Shown here in pieces: positions 27,456 through 37,133 of a stretch of 64,000 nucleotides of DNA; position 1 is the stretch's first letter; every line of letters starts with the position of its first letter. The stretch spans positions 62,001 through 126,000 of the forward strand of contig NZ_BDMM01000006.1 of NCBI RefSeq assembly GCF_002157625.1, read 5' to 3'. Under the pieces are notes generated by a model. That model saw nothing but the letters and a program-made list of their open reading frames with translations. It did no database searches and was not told where the DNA came from. This DNA is from Brevundimonas sp. SH203 (GTDB lineage Bacteria; Pseudomonadota; Alphaproteobacteria; Caulobacterales; Caulobacteraceae). Made by a program: the position numbers and the translations under genes.

Positions 27456-28751
27456 ATGACGCGATCCAACGCGCCCGCCTACATGACCGGCTTCGGCAAT
27501 CATTTCGCGACCGAGGCCGCGCCCGGCGCCCTGCCGGAAGGCCAGAACTCGCCGCAGAAGACGCCGATGGGGCTGTACGCCGAACAGCTGTCGGGCACGG
27601 CCTTCACCGCGCCGCGCGCCGAGAATCTGCGAAGCTGGCTCTATCGCCTGCGGCCCTCGGCCCAGCACGGCCCCTATGTCGCCTTCGACCAGGGGCGGGT
27701 CCGCTCCGGCCCGTTCGACGAGACGCCGCCCAATCCCAACCGGATGCGCTGGGACCCGCTGCCGATCCCCGAGACCCCGACCGACTGGGTCGAGGGGCTG
27801 ACGACCTATGGCGGCAACGGAGAGCCGGACGCCGGCGCCGGGGCGGGCGTCCACCTGTATGTCGCCAACCGCTCGATGACCGACCGCGTCTTCTACGACG
27901 CCGACGGTGAACTGCTGATCGTGCCGCAGGATGGGGCGCATCGGTTCGTCACCGAGATGGGGGTGATCGAGGCCCAGCCGGGCCATATCGTCCTGATCCC
28001 GCGCGGGGTGCGGTTCCGCGTCGAGGTCGAGGGGCCGGTGCGGGGCTATGTCTGCGAGAACTACGGCGCACCGTTCCGCCTGCCGGACCTGGGCCCCATC
28101 GGCGCGAACGGCCTGGCCAATCCGCGCGATTTCGAAACGCCCGTCGCGGCCTATGAGGACGTGGATCGCCCGACCCAGTGCGTGCAGAAATACGGCGGCC
28201 GCCTGTGGGCCACGACCTTCGATCACAGCCCGCTGGACGTGGTGGCCTGGCACGGCAATCTCGCGCCCTGCCGCTATGACACGGCGCGGTTCAACACCAT
28301 CAACACGGTCAGCTACGACCACCCGGACCCGTCGATCTTCACCGTCCTGACCAGCCCGTCCGAGACGCCCGGCACGGCCAACATCGACTTCGTCATCTTC
28401 CCGCCGCGCTGGATGGTGGCCGAACACACCTTCCGCCCGCCATGGTTCCACCGCAACGTCATGAGCGAGTTCATGGGGCTCGTGACCGGCGCCTATGACG
28501 CCAAGGTCGGCGGCTTCGCTCCGGGCGGGGCGTCCCTGCACAACCGGATGAGCGGGCACGGGCCGGATCAGGCCAGCTACGAAGGCGCGATCAGGGCCGA
28601 GTTGAAGCCGCACAAGATCGAGAACACCCTGGCCTTCATGTTCGAAACCCGGATGCCGATCCGCATCACGAAATGGGCGTCGGAAACGCCGCAGATGCAG
28701 CTGGACTATGACGACGTCTGGTCGGGCTTCGCCAAGGGACAGGTATCATGA
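27456..28751 (+). CDS. hmgA: Homogentisate 1,2-dioxygenase
   Basis: Iron(II) dioxygenase that opens the ring of homogentisate to maleylacetoacetate in tyrosine and phenylalanine breakdown. 431 residues, normal. The family opening [19 protein letters not shown] is present. Iron-site residues are visible in [17 protein letters not shown] (His and Glu) and in [15 protein letters not shown] (His). GGGAGAG lies before ATG 27456. The stop overlaps the start of a small lipoprotein gene (ATGA). No maiA or fahA gene is in the window. Confidence 0.98.
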   Translation: MTRSNAPAYMTGFGNHFATEAAPGALPEGQNSPQKTPMGLYAEQLSGTAFTAPRAENLRSWLYRLRPSAQHGPYVAFDQGRVRSGPFDETPPNPNRMRWDPLPIPETPTDWVEGLTTYGGNGEPDAGAGAGVHLYVANRSMTDRVFYDADGELLIVPQDGAHRFVTEMGVIEAQPGHIVLIPRGVRFRVEVEGPVRGYVCENYGAPFRLPDLGPIGANGLANPRDFETPVAAYEDVDRPTQCVQKYGGRLWATTFDHSPLDVVAWHGNLAPCRYDTARFNTINTVSYDHPDPSIFTVLTSPSETPGTANIDFVIFPPRWMVAEHTFRPPWFHRNVMSEFMGLVTGAYDAKVGGFAPGGASLHNRMSGHGPDQASYEGAIRAELKPHKIENTLAFMFETRMPIRITKWASETPQMQLDYDDVWSGFAKGQVS

Positions 28752-29113
28752 TCCGCGTTTCGATGATCGCCGCCGCCGCGCTTCTGGCGGCCGCCTGCAC
28801 GCCGCAGACCACGACGGGCGCGGGTTCGGACGCGCCGATGCAGAGCGCCGAGGCCTCGGCCTGCGCCACGCGCGGCGGGACGATGAAACAGGTCGGGCGG
28901 CTGCAGTCCTGGCAGTGCGTGATCAGCTATGCCGACGCCGGCAAGCGCTGCATCGACGGCGCGCAGTGCCAGGGCGACTGCCGCGTCGAGGGCAATACGG
29001 GCGTCTCGGCGGGAACGGCGACGGCGGGCGTGTGTCAGGCGACCAGCGACCGCTTCGGCTGTCACGCCACGGTCACGGACGGCAAGGCCGGCCCGACCCT
29101 CTGCATCGACTGA
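28748..29113 (+). CDS. Small Cys-rich lipoprotein, unknown function
   Basis: 121 residues. A signal peptide with lipobox LLAAAC gives lipidation at Cys17. The mature part has eight further cysteines (39, 57, 68, 74, 78, 96, 105, 119), an even number that would allow four disulfides in a compact periplasmic domain. Segments such as [14 protein letters not shown] and [19 protein letters not shown] suggest a repeated small fold. No known family is recognised with certainty. It is coupled to hmgA by an ATGA overlap, although nothing in its sequence suggests a role in aromatic catabolism. Confidence 0.8.
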   Translation: MIRVSMIAAAALLAAACTPQTTTGAGSDAPMQSAEASACATRGGTMKQVGRLQSWQCVISYADAGKRCIDGAQCQGDCRVEGNTGVSAGTATAGVCQATSDRFGCHATVTDGKAGPTLCID

Positions 29114-29130
29114 TCGCCGGACAGGAAAAA

Positions 29131-29153
29131 GCCCCCGTCGCGAACGACGGGGG
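29131..29153 (-). terminator. Terminator of the small helical lipoprotein gene (minus strand)
   Basis: A GC-rich stem GCCCCCGTCG / CGACGGGGGC with loop is followed on the minus strand by TTTTTCCTGT. It lies 21 bases after the stop of the minus-strand lipoprotein gene. On the plus strand the T-run is missing, so it acts mainly leftward. Confidence 0.85.
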
Positions 29154-29174
29154 CCGGTCCATCCGTAAACGGAT

Positions 29175-29480
29175 TTAGTGGGTCGAGGGCGTGTTGGACG
29201 TGGTCATGCCGCCGTCGGCGTTGCCGCCCTGTTGCTCGACACGGTCGGCCTTGCGGTCGGCGTTCTTCTCGACCTGATCGGCCTGGGCGTTCAGAGCGTC
29301 CTTCTGGGCCTCGGTCGGGGCGGTGGCGGCCTGGGCCTCCAGCTGGTCGGCGCGGGCTTCGCCCGTGGCCTCGATGGCGTCGGCCTGCTTTTCGGCGGCC
29401 TTGTCCGCAGCGCTTTCACCGCAGGCGGCGACGCCCGACAGCACGAACAGCGATGCGGCGGCGATGGCGAACTTTTTCAT
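29175..29480 (-). CDS. Small coiled-coil lipoprotein, unknown function
   Basis: 101 residues. Lipobox LSGVAACG gives lipidation at Cys20. The mature protein is a heptad-like chain of Ala, Glu, Lys, Asp and Gln (KAAEKQADAIEATGEARADQ and similar) with no aromatic residues, as in Lpp-type helical lipoproteins, then a Gly/Asn/Thr tail. A strong GAGAGGAAA ribosome site and the terminator after the stop both support expression. It may tether or space the outer membrane; this is inference from shape only. Confidence 0.82.
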   Translation of the reverse strand: MKKFAIAAASLFVLSGVAACGESAADKAAEKQADAIEATGEARADQLEAQAATAPTEAQKDALNAQADQVEKNADRKADRVEQQGGNADGGMTTSNTPSTH

Positions 29481-29515
29481 TTTCGTTTCCTCTCCTGTTG
29501 GAGACGGGGAAACGT

Positions 29516-29545
29516 CACGGCGGCGGTTCGGTTCACGCCGCCGTG
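29516..29545 (-). terminator. Hairpin downstream of glk (minus strand)
   Basis: A perfect 10-bp stem CACGGCGGCG / CGCCGCCGTG with a 10-base loop follows the glk stop by about 17 bases on the minus strand. The T-run after it is weak (ACGTTTCC), so it may end the Entner-Doudoroff transcript only partly, or protect its 3' end. Confidence 0.5.
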
Positions 29546-29561
29546 AGATTTGCGTGATCGC

Positions 29562-30533
29562 CTAGTTTCCGGCCTCGGCGAAGGCGACGCGGGCGGCGCC
29601 CAGCAGGGCGGCGTGCTTGTGCATGATCACCTTGGTCGGGATTTCGGCCATATAGTCCTTGAACCGGCCCTTGCGCTCGAACCGCTGGCGGAAGGGGCTG
29701 GCCTTGATGAAGGGCAGGATGCGCGGAACGATGCCGCCCGCGATATAGACGCCGCCGCGCGCGCCGGTGGTCAGAGCGATGTCGCCGGCGACCGCGCCCA
29801 GGATGGCGCAGAAGCGGGCCAGGGTCGCGCCGCAGGGGCTGTTCGGATCGGCCAGGGCGGTCTTGGTGATCTCGGCCGGATCGTCCACGTGGGTCTCGCG
29901 TCCGTCGATCTCGGCCAGGGCGCGGTGCATGTTCAGCAGGCCGGGGCCGCAGATCAGACGCTCGATCGAGACGCGGTCATAGCGGCGGCGCAGGATGCGC
30001 AGGATTTCGTCCTCGACCGGATCGCCGGGGGGGAAGCAGGCGTGGCCGCCCTCGGACGGCATGGCCATCTCCTTGCCGTGGGCGTCGCGCACCAGGGCCG
30101 CGACGCCGAAGCCGGTGCCGGGACCCAGCACGGCCACGGTGGAATGCGGATCGCCATCGACCGGCCCGCCCAGGCTTTCCAACTGGTCCGCCGGCACCAC
30201 GGGCGCGCCCCAGGCCAGGGCCTCGAAGTCGTTGATCAGCTTGACCGGCTTCAGGCCCAGGGTCTGCAGCTCGCTTTCCGACACCTGCCAGGGCGAGTTG
30301 GTCAGGTCGATGGCGCCGTCGGTGACGGGGCCGGCGACGGCGATGACGCCGCCGGTCGGCTTGACCTCGCAGCCGTCGATGAAGGCGGCGACGCCCTCAA
30401 GGAAGGTCGGATAAGTCTCGGCCGGGAAGCTGTCGTGGTGGTCCAGCACGGGCTGTCCGTCCACCATGCGGGCCAGGGCGAAGCGGGCGTTGGTGCCGCC
30501 GACGTCGCCGACGAGGAGGGTCTTGTCATTCAT
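29562..30533 (-). CDS. glk: Glucokinase
   Basis: Phosphorylates glucose with ATP to feed the Entner-Doudoroff route. 323 residues, the size of bacterial Glk. ATP-binding GDVGGTNARFAL is at the N-terminus, the catalytic Asp is in KLINDFEALAWGAP, and the adenosine-site motif GPGTGFGVAAL follows. The EGGHACFPP segment is the sugar-binding EGGH motif. The ATG at 30533 fits the family; the longer frame upstream is the edd sequence in another frame. Last gene of zwf-pgl-edd-glk, 31 bases after edd. Confidence 0.97.
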   Translation of the reverse strand: MNDKTLLVGDVGGTNARFALARMVDGQPVLDHHDSFPAETYPTFLEGVAAFIDGCEVKPTGGVIAVAGPVTDGAIDLTNSPWQVSESELQTLGLKPVKLINDFEALAWGAPVVPADQLESLGGPVDGDPHSTVAVLGPGTGFGVAALVRDAHGKEMAMPSEGGHACFPPGDPVEDEILRILRRRYDRVSIERLICGPGLLNMHRALAEIDGRETHVDDPAEITKTALADPNSPCGATLARFCAILGAVAGDIALTTGARGGVYIAGGIVPRILPFIKASPFRQRFERKGRFKDYMAEIPTKVIMHKHAALLGAARVAFAEAGN

Positions 30534-30564
30534 TTCAGGCGTTTCCTGCGGTCGGTTCGGTGGA

Positions 30565-32454
30565 TCAGGCGTCCACGGTCCGGTCGACGAAGTTGGGGTT
30601 GGGCGGCGTGTCGTCGTGACCGCGCGATCCCGGCGGAATGGCGAAACAGACGGTCGCCCCCTGTTCGGCGGTGGTGACGACATGGCGGAAGGCGCCGAAC
30701 AGTTCGCGGCCATAACCCCAGGACGAACCCTCGGCGTTGGCGGCGGATCGGGCGGCGGCGGGGCGGGCGGTCAGGTCGGCGACGCCCACGGTGGTCAGCA
30801 CCCCGGCCTCGGCGTCCAGACGGATGATATCGCCGTCCTTCACATGGGCCAGGGGGCCGCCGGCCAGGGCTTCGGGCGAGACGTGGATGGCGGCCGGCGT
30901 CTTGCCGCTGGCGCCCGACATCCGGCCGTCGGTGACGAAGGCGACCTTGAACCCCTTGTCCTGAATGACCGACAGGGCGGGCGACAGGCTGTGCAGTTCG
31001 GGCATGCCGTTCGCCTTCGGCCCCTGGAAGCGCAGGACCACGACCACGTCGCGGAACAGCTTGCCGTCCTTGAAGGCCTGTAGCGCGTCTTCCTGGGTTT
31101 CGAAGACGGCGGCGGGCGCCTCGACGATGCGGTTCTCGGGCTTGACCGCCGAGATTTTGATGACCGCCCGGCCCAGGTCGCCCTTGACCAGACGCAGGCC
31201 GCCCTCGCGGTCGAACGGGTCGGAGGCGGGACGCAGGATGTCCCGGTCCAGGCTCTCGCGCACCCCGTCGCGCCAGACCAGTTCGCCGTCCACCATCGAC
31301 GGTTCCTGGAAATAGGCCTCGATCCCGCGCCCCATGATGGTCGTGACGTCGGTGTGGATGTTGCCGGCCTGGGCCAGCTCGCGAGCGATGAAGGCGACGC
31401 CGCCTGCGGCCTGGAAGGCGTTCACATCGGCCGAACCGTTCGGATAGACCCGCGCCAGCAGCGGCGTGACCGAGGACAGTTCGTCCATGTCGGTCCAGTC
31501 GATCAGCACCCCCGCCGCCCGCGCCATGGCGACCAGGTGGATGGCGTGGTTGGTCGATCCGCCGGTGGCCAACAGGGCCACGATCATGTTGACGATGGCT
31601 TTTTCGTCGATGACGTCGGCCATGCGGCATTCGCCGCTGCGGGCCAGCTCGACCGCCCGTTTCGCCGCCGCCGCCGTCAGGGCGTCGCGCAGGCCGGTGT
31701 CGGGATGGACGAAGGCGGTGGAGGGCATGTGCAGCCCGCCCAGCTCCATCATCATCTGGTTGGAGTTGGCGGTGCCGTAGAAGGTGCAGGTGCCGGGCGA
31801 ATGATAGCTGCCGATCTCGCTTTCCAGCAGGGTCTGACGATCGACCTTGTTCTGGGCGTATTCGGCGCGGACGCGGGCCTTTTCCGCATTGGGAATGCCC
31901 GACGGCATGGGGCCGGCGGGGGCGAAGACGACGGGCAGGTGGCCGAACGCCAGGGCGCCCATGAACAGGCCGGGCACGATCTTGTCGCAGACGCCCAGCA
32001 TCAGGCCGGCGTCGAAGGCGTCGTGGGTCAGGGCCACGCCCGCCGACATGGCGATGACGTCGCGGCTGAACAGCGACAGCTCCATGCCCGGACGCCCTTG
32101 CGTGACGCCGTCGCACATGGCGGGCGTGCCGCCGGCGACCTGGGCGGTGGCGCCGACTTCGCGCACGGCCGCGCGCACCACGTCGGGGAAGCGCTCGAAC
32201 GGCTGGTGGGCCGACAGCATGTCGTTATAGGCGGTGACGATGCCCAGGTTCGGCTTGGACCCGTCCATCGCGGTCAGTTTGTCGGCGATGGTTTGGCCGG
32301 CGAAGGCATGGGCCCAGTTGGCGCAGGACAGTTTGGCGCGGCCCGTCCCGCTGTCGCGGGCGGCGTCCATGCGCCGGATGTAGTCGGCGCGGGTCTCGCG
32401 GCTTTTTTCGACGATGCGGGCGGTGACGGCCGCCACGGTGGGGTGAAGCGCCAT
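30565..32454 (-). CDS. edd: Phosphogluconate dehydratase
   Basis: Iron-sulfur dehydratase converting 6-phosphogluconate to 2-keto-3-deoxy-6-phosphogluconate. 629 residues, normal for Edd. Cluster cysteines are in [22 protein letters not shown] and [18 protein letters not shown]. The IlvD/Edd C-terminal block [13 protein letters not shown] is intact. Start ATG 32454 shares its A with the stop of pgl (TAATG), so the two are translationally coupled; an upstream in-frame start at 32472 lies inside pgl and is less likely. Confidence 0.97.
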   Translation of the reverse strand: MALHPTVAAVTARIVEKSRETRADYIRRMDAARDSGTGRAKLSCANWAHAFAGQTIADKLTAMDGSKPNLGIVTAYNDMLSAHQPFERFPDVVRAAVREVGATAQVAGGTPAMCDGVTQGRPGMELSLFSRDVIAMSAGVALTHDAFDAGLMLGVCDKIVPGLFMGALAFGHLPVVFAPAGPMPSGIPNAEKARVRAEYAQNKVDRQTLLESEIGSYHSPGTCTFYGTANSNQMMMELGGLHMPSTAFVHPDTGLRDALTAAAAKRAVELARSGECRMADVIDEKAIVNMIVALLATGGSTNHAIHLVAMARAAGVLIDWTDMDELSSVTPLLARVYPNGSADVNAFQAAGGVAFIARELAQAGNIHTDVTTIMGRGIEAYFQEPSMVDGELVWRDGVRESLDRDILRPASDPFDREGGLRLVKGDLGRAVIKISAVKPENRIVEAPAAVFETQEDALQAFKDGKLFRDVVVVLRFQGPKANGMPELHSLSPALSVIQDKGFKVAFVTDGRMSGASGKTPAAIHVSPEALAGGPLAHVKDGDIIRLDAEAGVLTTVGVADLTARPAAARSAANAEGSSWGYGRELFGAFRHVVTTAEQGATVCFAIPPGSRGHDDTPPNPNFVDRTVDA

Positions 32455-33164
32455 TAGCCTTCCTCCGTCCACAGAACTTCAAGGGGAACGCCGGCGGCGA
32501 TCAGTGCGGCGATGGGCTGGACCTTGGGATCGCCCTTGGACTGTTCCTCGAAGACGCGACGCTTGGCGGCGCCCTTCAGGCCCAGGATCACGCGACCGGC
32601 GGACATCAGATAGGGCAGGTTGATCGACAGGCGTTCCAGGCTCGGCGCCATGCCGTCGCGACCGTGCGGCACACCCAGCACCGTGGCCTTGAGCGTCGGG
32701 GTCAAGAGGGTCTTCAGCGTCGGACTTTCGGGGAACATGGAGCAGATGTGTCCGTCCTCGCCCATACCGAGCAGCACCGCATCGAACCGACCGCCGGCGT
32801 CCGCCAGGGCCTTGGCCGCGACCATGGCCGCCCGGTCCACGGTGACCTCGGGCGTATAGAGGGGGATGAAGCGCGCGGCGGCCGCCCTGTCCTGCAACAG
32901 CACATCGCGGATCAGGCGGGCGTTGGACTCCGGCGAGGTCTCGGGGACGTAGCGTTCGTCCACCAGGGTCACGGCGACCCTGGACCAGTCCAGATCGGTC
33001 GTCGCCAGCCGCCGATAGACGGGGGCGGGGGTCGAGCCGCCGGGGCCGGCGAACAGGGCCGAGCCCGTGTCGCGCACGGCGGCCGACAGGGTCTCGCTCA
33101 GCCGGGCGGCGATGGCCTCGGCCCAGGCGTCGACGGTGGCGAAGGTTTCGATGGAATAGGTCAT
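32454..33164 (-). CDS. pgl: 6-phosphogluconolactonase
   Basis: Hydrolyses 6-phosphogluconolactone to 6-phosphogluconate. 236 residues. The phosphate-binding GPGGSTPAPVYRRL, the VTLVDERYVPETSPESNARL block and the active-site GMGEDGHICSMFP are present. Start ATG 33164 (MTYSIETF) with AGGGAGGA upstream; the longer frame would read through the palindromic repeat at 33182-33294. Follows zwf, precedes edd. Confidence 0.96.
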   Translation of the reverse strand: MTYSIETFATVDAWAEAIAARLSETLSAAVRDTGSALFAGPGGSTPAPVYRRLATTDLDWSRVAVTLVDERYVPETSPESNARLIRDVLLQDRAAAARFIPLYTPEVTVDRAAMVAAKALADAGGRFDAVLLGMGEDGHICSMFPESPTLKTLLTPTLKATVLGVPHGRDGMAPSLERLSINLPYLMSAGRVILGLKGAAKRRVFEEQSKGDPKVQPIAALIAAGVPLEVLWTEEG

Positions 33165-33181
33165 TCTAACAGTCCTCCCTG

Positions 33182-33294
33182 CCGTCATCCTCGGGCTTGA
33201 CCCGAAGATCGGACGCGGCGGCAGGAAAGACTCCACACGTCATCGCACTAGCTCGCGGAACACCCGGTCCTCGGGTCAAGCCCGAGGATGACGG
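33182..33294. repeat. Dispersed palindromic repeat, family B copy 1
   Basis: A left arm starting CCGTCATCCTCGGGCTTGAC is repeated in inverted orientation at the right end (about 25 of 29 positions), with a middle of about 55 bases. It fills the spacer between zwf and pgl inside the operon. Family B copy 2 is at 37134-37241. Confidence 0.85.
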
Positions 33295-33310
33295 AGTGAT
33301 TTTGATCAGA

Positions 33311-34771
33311 TCACGCATCTGTCGTGTTCCAGTCGCGGCCGGTTCGCATCATCAGCATGTCGGCGCTGTCGGGGCCCCAGGTTCCGGCGACATATTCGTC
33401 GGGTTTCAGGCCGGATTCGGCCCAGGCTTCGGACACCTCGTCCACCCATTTCCAGGCCTGTTCCGCCTCGTCGCGGCGCACGAACAGAGTGGAATCGCCG
33501 GCCATCGCATCCAGCAGCAGACGCTCATAGGCGATGCGGCGGCGCGGCGGGGCGTCGCCCTTGCCATCGACACCCCACGACAGGCTCATCTTGATCGGCT
33601 GAAGCTGCATCCGCCGGTCCAGGCCGGGGCGCTTGTTCATCACGGTCAGGGAGATGTCTTCCTCGGGCTGCAGCTCGATGATCATGCGGTTGGCCTTGAC
33701 CTCTCCGCGATCGTCGCTGTCGAAGATCGAGTGGGGCACCGGCTTGAACTGGATGACGATCTCGGTGCGCTTCTCGGGCAGGCGCTTGCCGGTCCGCATG
33801 AAGAAGGGCACGCCGGCCCAGCGCCAGTTGTCGATGTCGGCGCGGATGGCGACGAAGGTTTCGGTGTCCGAATCTTCGCCCCGCTCCTCGTCATAGCCCT
33901 TGGCCGGCTTGCCCTCGCTGGTCCCGGCGACATACTGGCCGCGCACGGTGACGCGCTCGGCCTCGTCGGGGGTGATGGGGCGCAGGGAGCGCAGCACCTT
34001 GACCTTCTCGTTGCGCACGGAGTCGGGGTCCAGGTCGCTGGGCGGCTCCATCGCCACCAGGCACAGCAGTTGCAGCATATGGTTCTGCAGCATGTCCCGC
34101 AGCGCGCCGTATTCGTCGTAATAGGGCCAGCGGTCGCCGACGCCCACCGTCTCGCCGATGGTGATCTGGACGTGGTCGATCGACAGATTGTTCCACAGCG
34201 GCTCGAAGATGGTGTTGCCGAACCGCAGGGCGATCAGGTTCTGAACCGTCTCCTTGCCCAGATAGTGGTCGATGCGGAACACCTGCTTCTCGCTGAAGGC
34301 ATGGGCCACGGCGTCGTCGATTTCCAGGAAGGATTTCAGGTCGCGCCCGACCGGCTTTTCCAGAACGATGCGGCAGTTCTTCTCGGCCAGACCGGCCGCC
34401 TTCATCGCGGTGACGATGCGGGCGTAGAGCGAGGGCGACACGGCCAGGAAGGACGTGACCGCGCCGTCGCCGACCTTGTCCTTCAACGGCTTCAGGCTGT
34501 CGGGCGAGGTGGCGTCCACGGCCAGATAGTCCAGCCGCGCCTTCATCCGCGCCCAGCTGTCCTCGTCCCAGGCCTTGTCGGCCTCGGCCTTGGTCTTCAC
34601 CGCGTCGTGGACCTTGGCGACATAGTCGGCGGCGCTCTCGTCCGAACGCGCGGCGCCGATGATCTTCAGCCCCTCGGGCAGCAGGCCGTCGTGTTCCAGG
34701 AAATACAGCGACGGCAGCAGCATGCGCATCGCCAGATCGCCGCCGCCGCCGAACAGAATAAGAGCCGCCAT
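33311..34771 (-). CDS. zwf: Glucose-6-phosphate 1-dehydrogenase
   Basis: First enzyme of the Entner-Doudoroff route, oxidising glucose 6-phosphate with NAD(P). 486 residues, normal. The substrate-binding RIDHYLGKE motif is exact, with EKPVGRDL before it and the DIDNWRWAGVPFFMRTGKRL block after it. The dinucleotide loop at the N-terminus reads FGGGGDLAMR instead of the common GASGDLA/xxK form; this may affect cofactor choice. First gene of zwf-pgl-edd-glk; the pgl gene follows across a palindromic repeat. Confidence 0.97.
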   Translation of the reverse strand: MAALILFGGGGDLAMRMLLPSLYFLEHDGLLPEGLKIIGAARSDESAADYVAKVHDAVKTKAEADKAWDEDSWARMKARLDYLAVDATSPDSLKPLKDKVGDGAVTSFLAVSPSLYARIVTAMKAAGLAEKNCRIVLEKPVGRDLKSFLEIDDAVAHAFSEKQVFRIDHYLGKETVQNLIALRFGNTIFEPLWNNLSIDHVQITIGETVGVGDRWPYYDEYGALRDMLQNHMLQLLCLVAMEPPSDLDPDSVRNEKVKVLRSLRPITPDEAERVTVRGQYVAGTSEGKPAKGYDEERGEDSDTETFVAIRADIDNWRWAGVPFFMRTGKRLPEKRTEIVIQFKPVPHSIFDSDDRGEVKANRMIIELQPEEDISLTVMNKRPGLDRRMQLQPIKMSLSWGVDGKGDAPPRRRIAYERLLLDAMAGDSTLFVRRDEAEQAWKWVDEVSEAWAESGLKPDEYVAGTWGPDSADMLMMRTGRDWNTTDA

Positions 34772-34814
34772 GGAAATTTCCCTTCAGCGATCCCGCTTTG
34801 TGGGACCGACGCCG

Positions 34815-35444
34815 TTAAGGTGCAGGTTGGCCTTTGCCCGCTTCGGCGCGCGAGGCCAACACATCCAGCACGTCCTGAAACACCATGTTACGGGCATGGA
34901 GAAGAACGAGCAGGTGATAGATCAAATCCGCGGCCTCGCAGGCGAGTTCCTCGTCAGGGCCGGCGACCCCGGCCAAGGCCGTCTCCACCCCCTCTTCGCC
35001 GACCTTCTGGGCGATGCGTTTGGGGCCTTCGGCGATCAGCCGGGCGGTCCAGCTTTCGGACGGATCGGCGGCGGCGCGGCGGGCGATGGTCTGTTCCAGA
35101 CGGGCGATGCGGCCCAGGCCCGGCGCGTCGGCGTCGCCGAAACAGCTGGTGCGGTGCAGGTGGCAGGCGTCGCCGACAGGCCGCACGCCTAGAACCAGGG
35201 CGTCGCTGTCGCAGTCGGCGGTCAGGGAGACGACATGCAGCCGGTCGCCCGAGGTCTCGCCCTTCCTCCACCGCCCGCCGCGCGAGCGTGAGAAGAAGGT
35301 GGCCTCGCCCGACTGGATCGTCTCATCCAGGGCGGCGCGATCCATATAGGCCAGGGTCAGCACCTGAAGGGTGGCGGCGTCCTGCACCACCACGGGAACG
35401 AGGCCGTTCCCTTTTTCGAAGTCGATGGTGTCGGGGTCGATCAT
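34815..35444 (-). CDS. hisIE: Bifunctional HisIE
   Basis: Fusion of phosphoribosyl-AMP cyclohydrolase (HisI, about 1-108) and phosphoribosyl-ATP pyrophosphatase (HisE, about 115-205), steps 3 and 2 of histidine synthesis. HisI motifs: LAYMDRAALDETIQSGEATFFSRSR in the family order, SGDRLHVVSLTADCDSDALV and the metal-binding HLHRTSCF. HisE motifs: SWTARLI, KVGEEGVETALA and EAADLIYHLLVLL. 209 residues, like the enterobacterial fused enzyme. From memory most alphaproteobacteria keep hisI and hisE apart. Last gene of the his operon, separated from hisF by a family A repeat. Confidence 0.95.
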   Translation of the reverse strand: MIDPDTIDFEKGNGLVPVVVQDAATLQVLTLAYMDRAALDETIQSGEATFFSRSRGGRWRKGETSGDRLHVVSLTADCDSDALVLGVRPVGDACHLHRTSCFGDADAPGLGRIARLEQTIARRAAADPSESWTARLIAEGPKRIAQKVGEEGVETALAGVAGPDEELACEAADLIYHLLVLLHARNMVFQDVLDVLASRAEAGKGQPAP

Positions 35445-35450
35445 TTTTTT

Positions 35451-35576
35451 CCGCTCATCCCCGCGAATGCGGGGACCCAGTTCTTTTGTCTGACGGGTGT
35501 TGGATGGAGGTCCGTGGTGGATCGGCGACGATGATCGCCCAAAGCGCTGGGTCCCCGCATTCGCGGGGATGAGCGG
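35451..35576. repeat. Dispersed palindromic repeat, family A copy 2
   Basis: Arms of 30 bp at 35451-35480 and 35547-35576 are perfect inverted copies (CCGCTCATCCCCGCGAATGC and on) around a 66-base middle. The arms differ from copy 1 by one compensated change, AAGGC to AATGC in the left arm with the matching change in the right arm. It sits in the hisF-hisIE spacer. Confidence 0.9.
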
Positions 35577-35586
35577 AGATTTGGCG

Positions 35587-36354
35587 TCATATCCGCATCT
35601 CCTGCCCTTCGCCGGCGAGATACCGCTTCAGGTCAGGAATGGCGATGGCGCCGGTGTGGAAGACGCTGGCGGCCAGGGCGCCCGACACGTCCGCCTGGTC
35701 GAACACGTCGCGGAAATGCTCCGGCGCGCCGGCCCCGCCCGAGGCGATCAGGGGGATGGTCAGCCGCTCGCGGGCCGCCGCCAGCTGCGCGATGTCATAG
35801 CCCTTTCGCACCCCGTCCTGATCGATGCAGTTCAGCACGATCTCGCCGGCGCCCAGGGCCTGGGCCTCGTCCAGCCAGTCCAGCGTCCGCTTGCCCGCAT
35901 GGCGGCGCGCATCGGGATCGCCGGTGTATTTGTGGACGACCCATTCGCCGTCTTCCAGACGACTGTCGACGCCGACGACGACGCACTGCGATCCCAGCCG
36001 TTCGGCCATTTCCGCGATCAGTTCGGGCCGCTCCAGCGCGGGCGAGTTGATCGACACCTTGTCCGCCCCGTGGTCCAGACAGCGCGCCGCCTGCTCCACG
36101 CTGCGGATGCCGCCCGCGACGCAGAAGGGAATGTCCAGCAGCCGGGCGATGTCCCTGATCCAGCCGTAGTCCAGCGTCCGCCCCTCGGGGCTGGCCGTGA
36201 TGTCGTAGAAGACCAGTTCGTCGGCGCCTTCGTCCCGATAGCGCGCGGCCAGTTCGGCCGCGTCGCCCATGTCGGCATGGCCCACGAACTTCACGCCCTT
36301 GACGACCCGGCCGTCCTTCACGTCGAGGCAGGGGATGATCCGGCGGGCGGTCAT
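35587..36354 (-). CDS. hisF: Imidazole glycerol phosphate synthase, cyclase subunit HisF
   Basis: TIM-barrel cyclase that uses ammonia from HisH to make imidazole glycerol phosphate and AICAR. 255 residues. Catalytic Asp11 (IPCLDVKDG) and the second Asp (VVVGVDSR, near 130) are present, with phosphate loops [18 protein letters not shown] and LIASGGAGA. The duplicated half-barrel pattern is evident. Follows hisA with a 31-base gap. Confidence 0.98.
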   Translation of the reverse strand: MTARRIIPCLDVKDGRVVKGVKFVGHADMGDAAELAARYRDEGADELVFYDITASPEGRTLDYGWIRDIARLLDIPFCVAGGIRSVEQAARCLDHGADKVSINSPALERPELIAEMAERLGSQCVVVGVDSRLEDGEWVVHKYTGDPDARRHAGKRTLDWLDEAQALGAGEIVLNCIDQDGVRKGYDIAQLAAARERLTIPLIASGGAGAPEHFRDVFDQADVSGALAASVFHTGAIAIPDLKRYLAGEGQEMRI

Positions 36355-36385
36355 GGGACCGCCCTCTCGCCTGGGAACGGGGCGG

Positions 36386-37117
36386 TCATGCGGCGGCCGC
36401 GATGGCTTCGGGCAGGGTGAAGCGGTTTTCGTAGAGGGCGCGGCCGACGATGGCTCCGTGGCAGCCCAGGGCCTTGATCGCCCGGATGTCCTCCAGCGAA
36501 GACACCCCGCCCGAGGCCTGAAGCACCAAGTCGGGGCGACGGCGGCGGATTTCGGCCAGAAGCTGCAGATTGGGTCCGGTCAGGGCGCCATCCCGGCCGA
36601 CGTCCGTGACCAATATGTGTTTCGCCGTCCCCTCGGGATAGCGGTCCAGCGCGTCCCACAGGGTCACGCCCGACGACTGGGTCCAGCCCTTCAGGGCGGG
36701 AACGGGCGCGCCGTCCTCGATCTTGACGTCCAGGGCCAGGGTGATGTGCTCGACGCCATAACCCTTGAGCCAGGCCGCCACATCGTTGGGCTGGGTCACG
36801 GCGAGCGAGCCGACGACCACGCGCGACACGCCCGCATCCAGCAGCTTGGCGACGTCGTTGGCGCCGCGAACCCCGCCGCCCGACTGGATGTTGACGTCGA
36901 TGGCCTGGGTCAGTTCGCCGATCAGGCCGTGCTGACGCGCCTCGCCCGCCTCGGCGCCGTCCAGGTCGACGATGTGAATCCACTGCGCCCCCTCCGCCGC
37001 GAAGGCGGTCAGTCGGGCGGCCGGCTGTTCGTCATACCGCGTCACCTGGTCGAACTTGCCGTGCATCAGGCGCACGCAGACGCCGTCCTTCAGGTCGATG
37101 GCGGGATAGATCAGCAT
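36386..37117 (-). CDS. hisA: Phosphoribosylformimino-5-aminoimidazole carboxamide isomerase HisA
   Basis: TIM-barrel isomerase, step 4 of the pathway. 243 residues. Catalytic Asp8 (YPAIDLKDG) and the second Asp in [10 protein letters not shown] are in place, with phosphate loops [17 protein letters not shown] and LQASGGVSS. Separated from hisH by the family B repeat at 37134-37241. Confidence 0.98.
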   Translation of the reverse strand: MLIYPAIDLKDGVCVRLMHGKFDQVTRYDEQPAARLTAFAAEGAQWIHIVDLDGAEAGEARQHGLIGELTQAIDVNIQSGGGVRGANDVAKLLDAGVSRVVVGSLAVTQPNDVAAWLKGYGVEHITLALDVKIEDGAPVPALKGWTQSSGVTLWDALDRYPEGTAKHILVTDVGRDGALTGPNLQLLAEIRRRRPDLVLQASGGVSSLEDIRAIKALGCHGAIVGRALYENRFTLPEAIAAAA

Positions 37118-37133
37118 GGGGTCGGTTTCCGGT

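Noticed and set aside
32454..32472. Earlier edd start at 32472
   Set aside because: It would overlap pgl by 18 bases and the ATG at 32454 makes a normal TAATG coupling.
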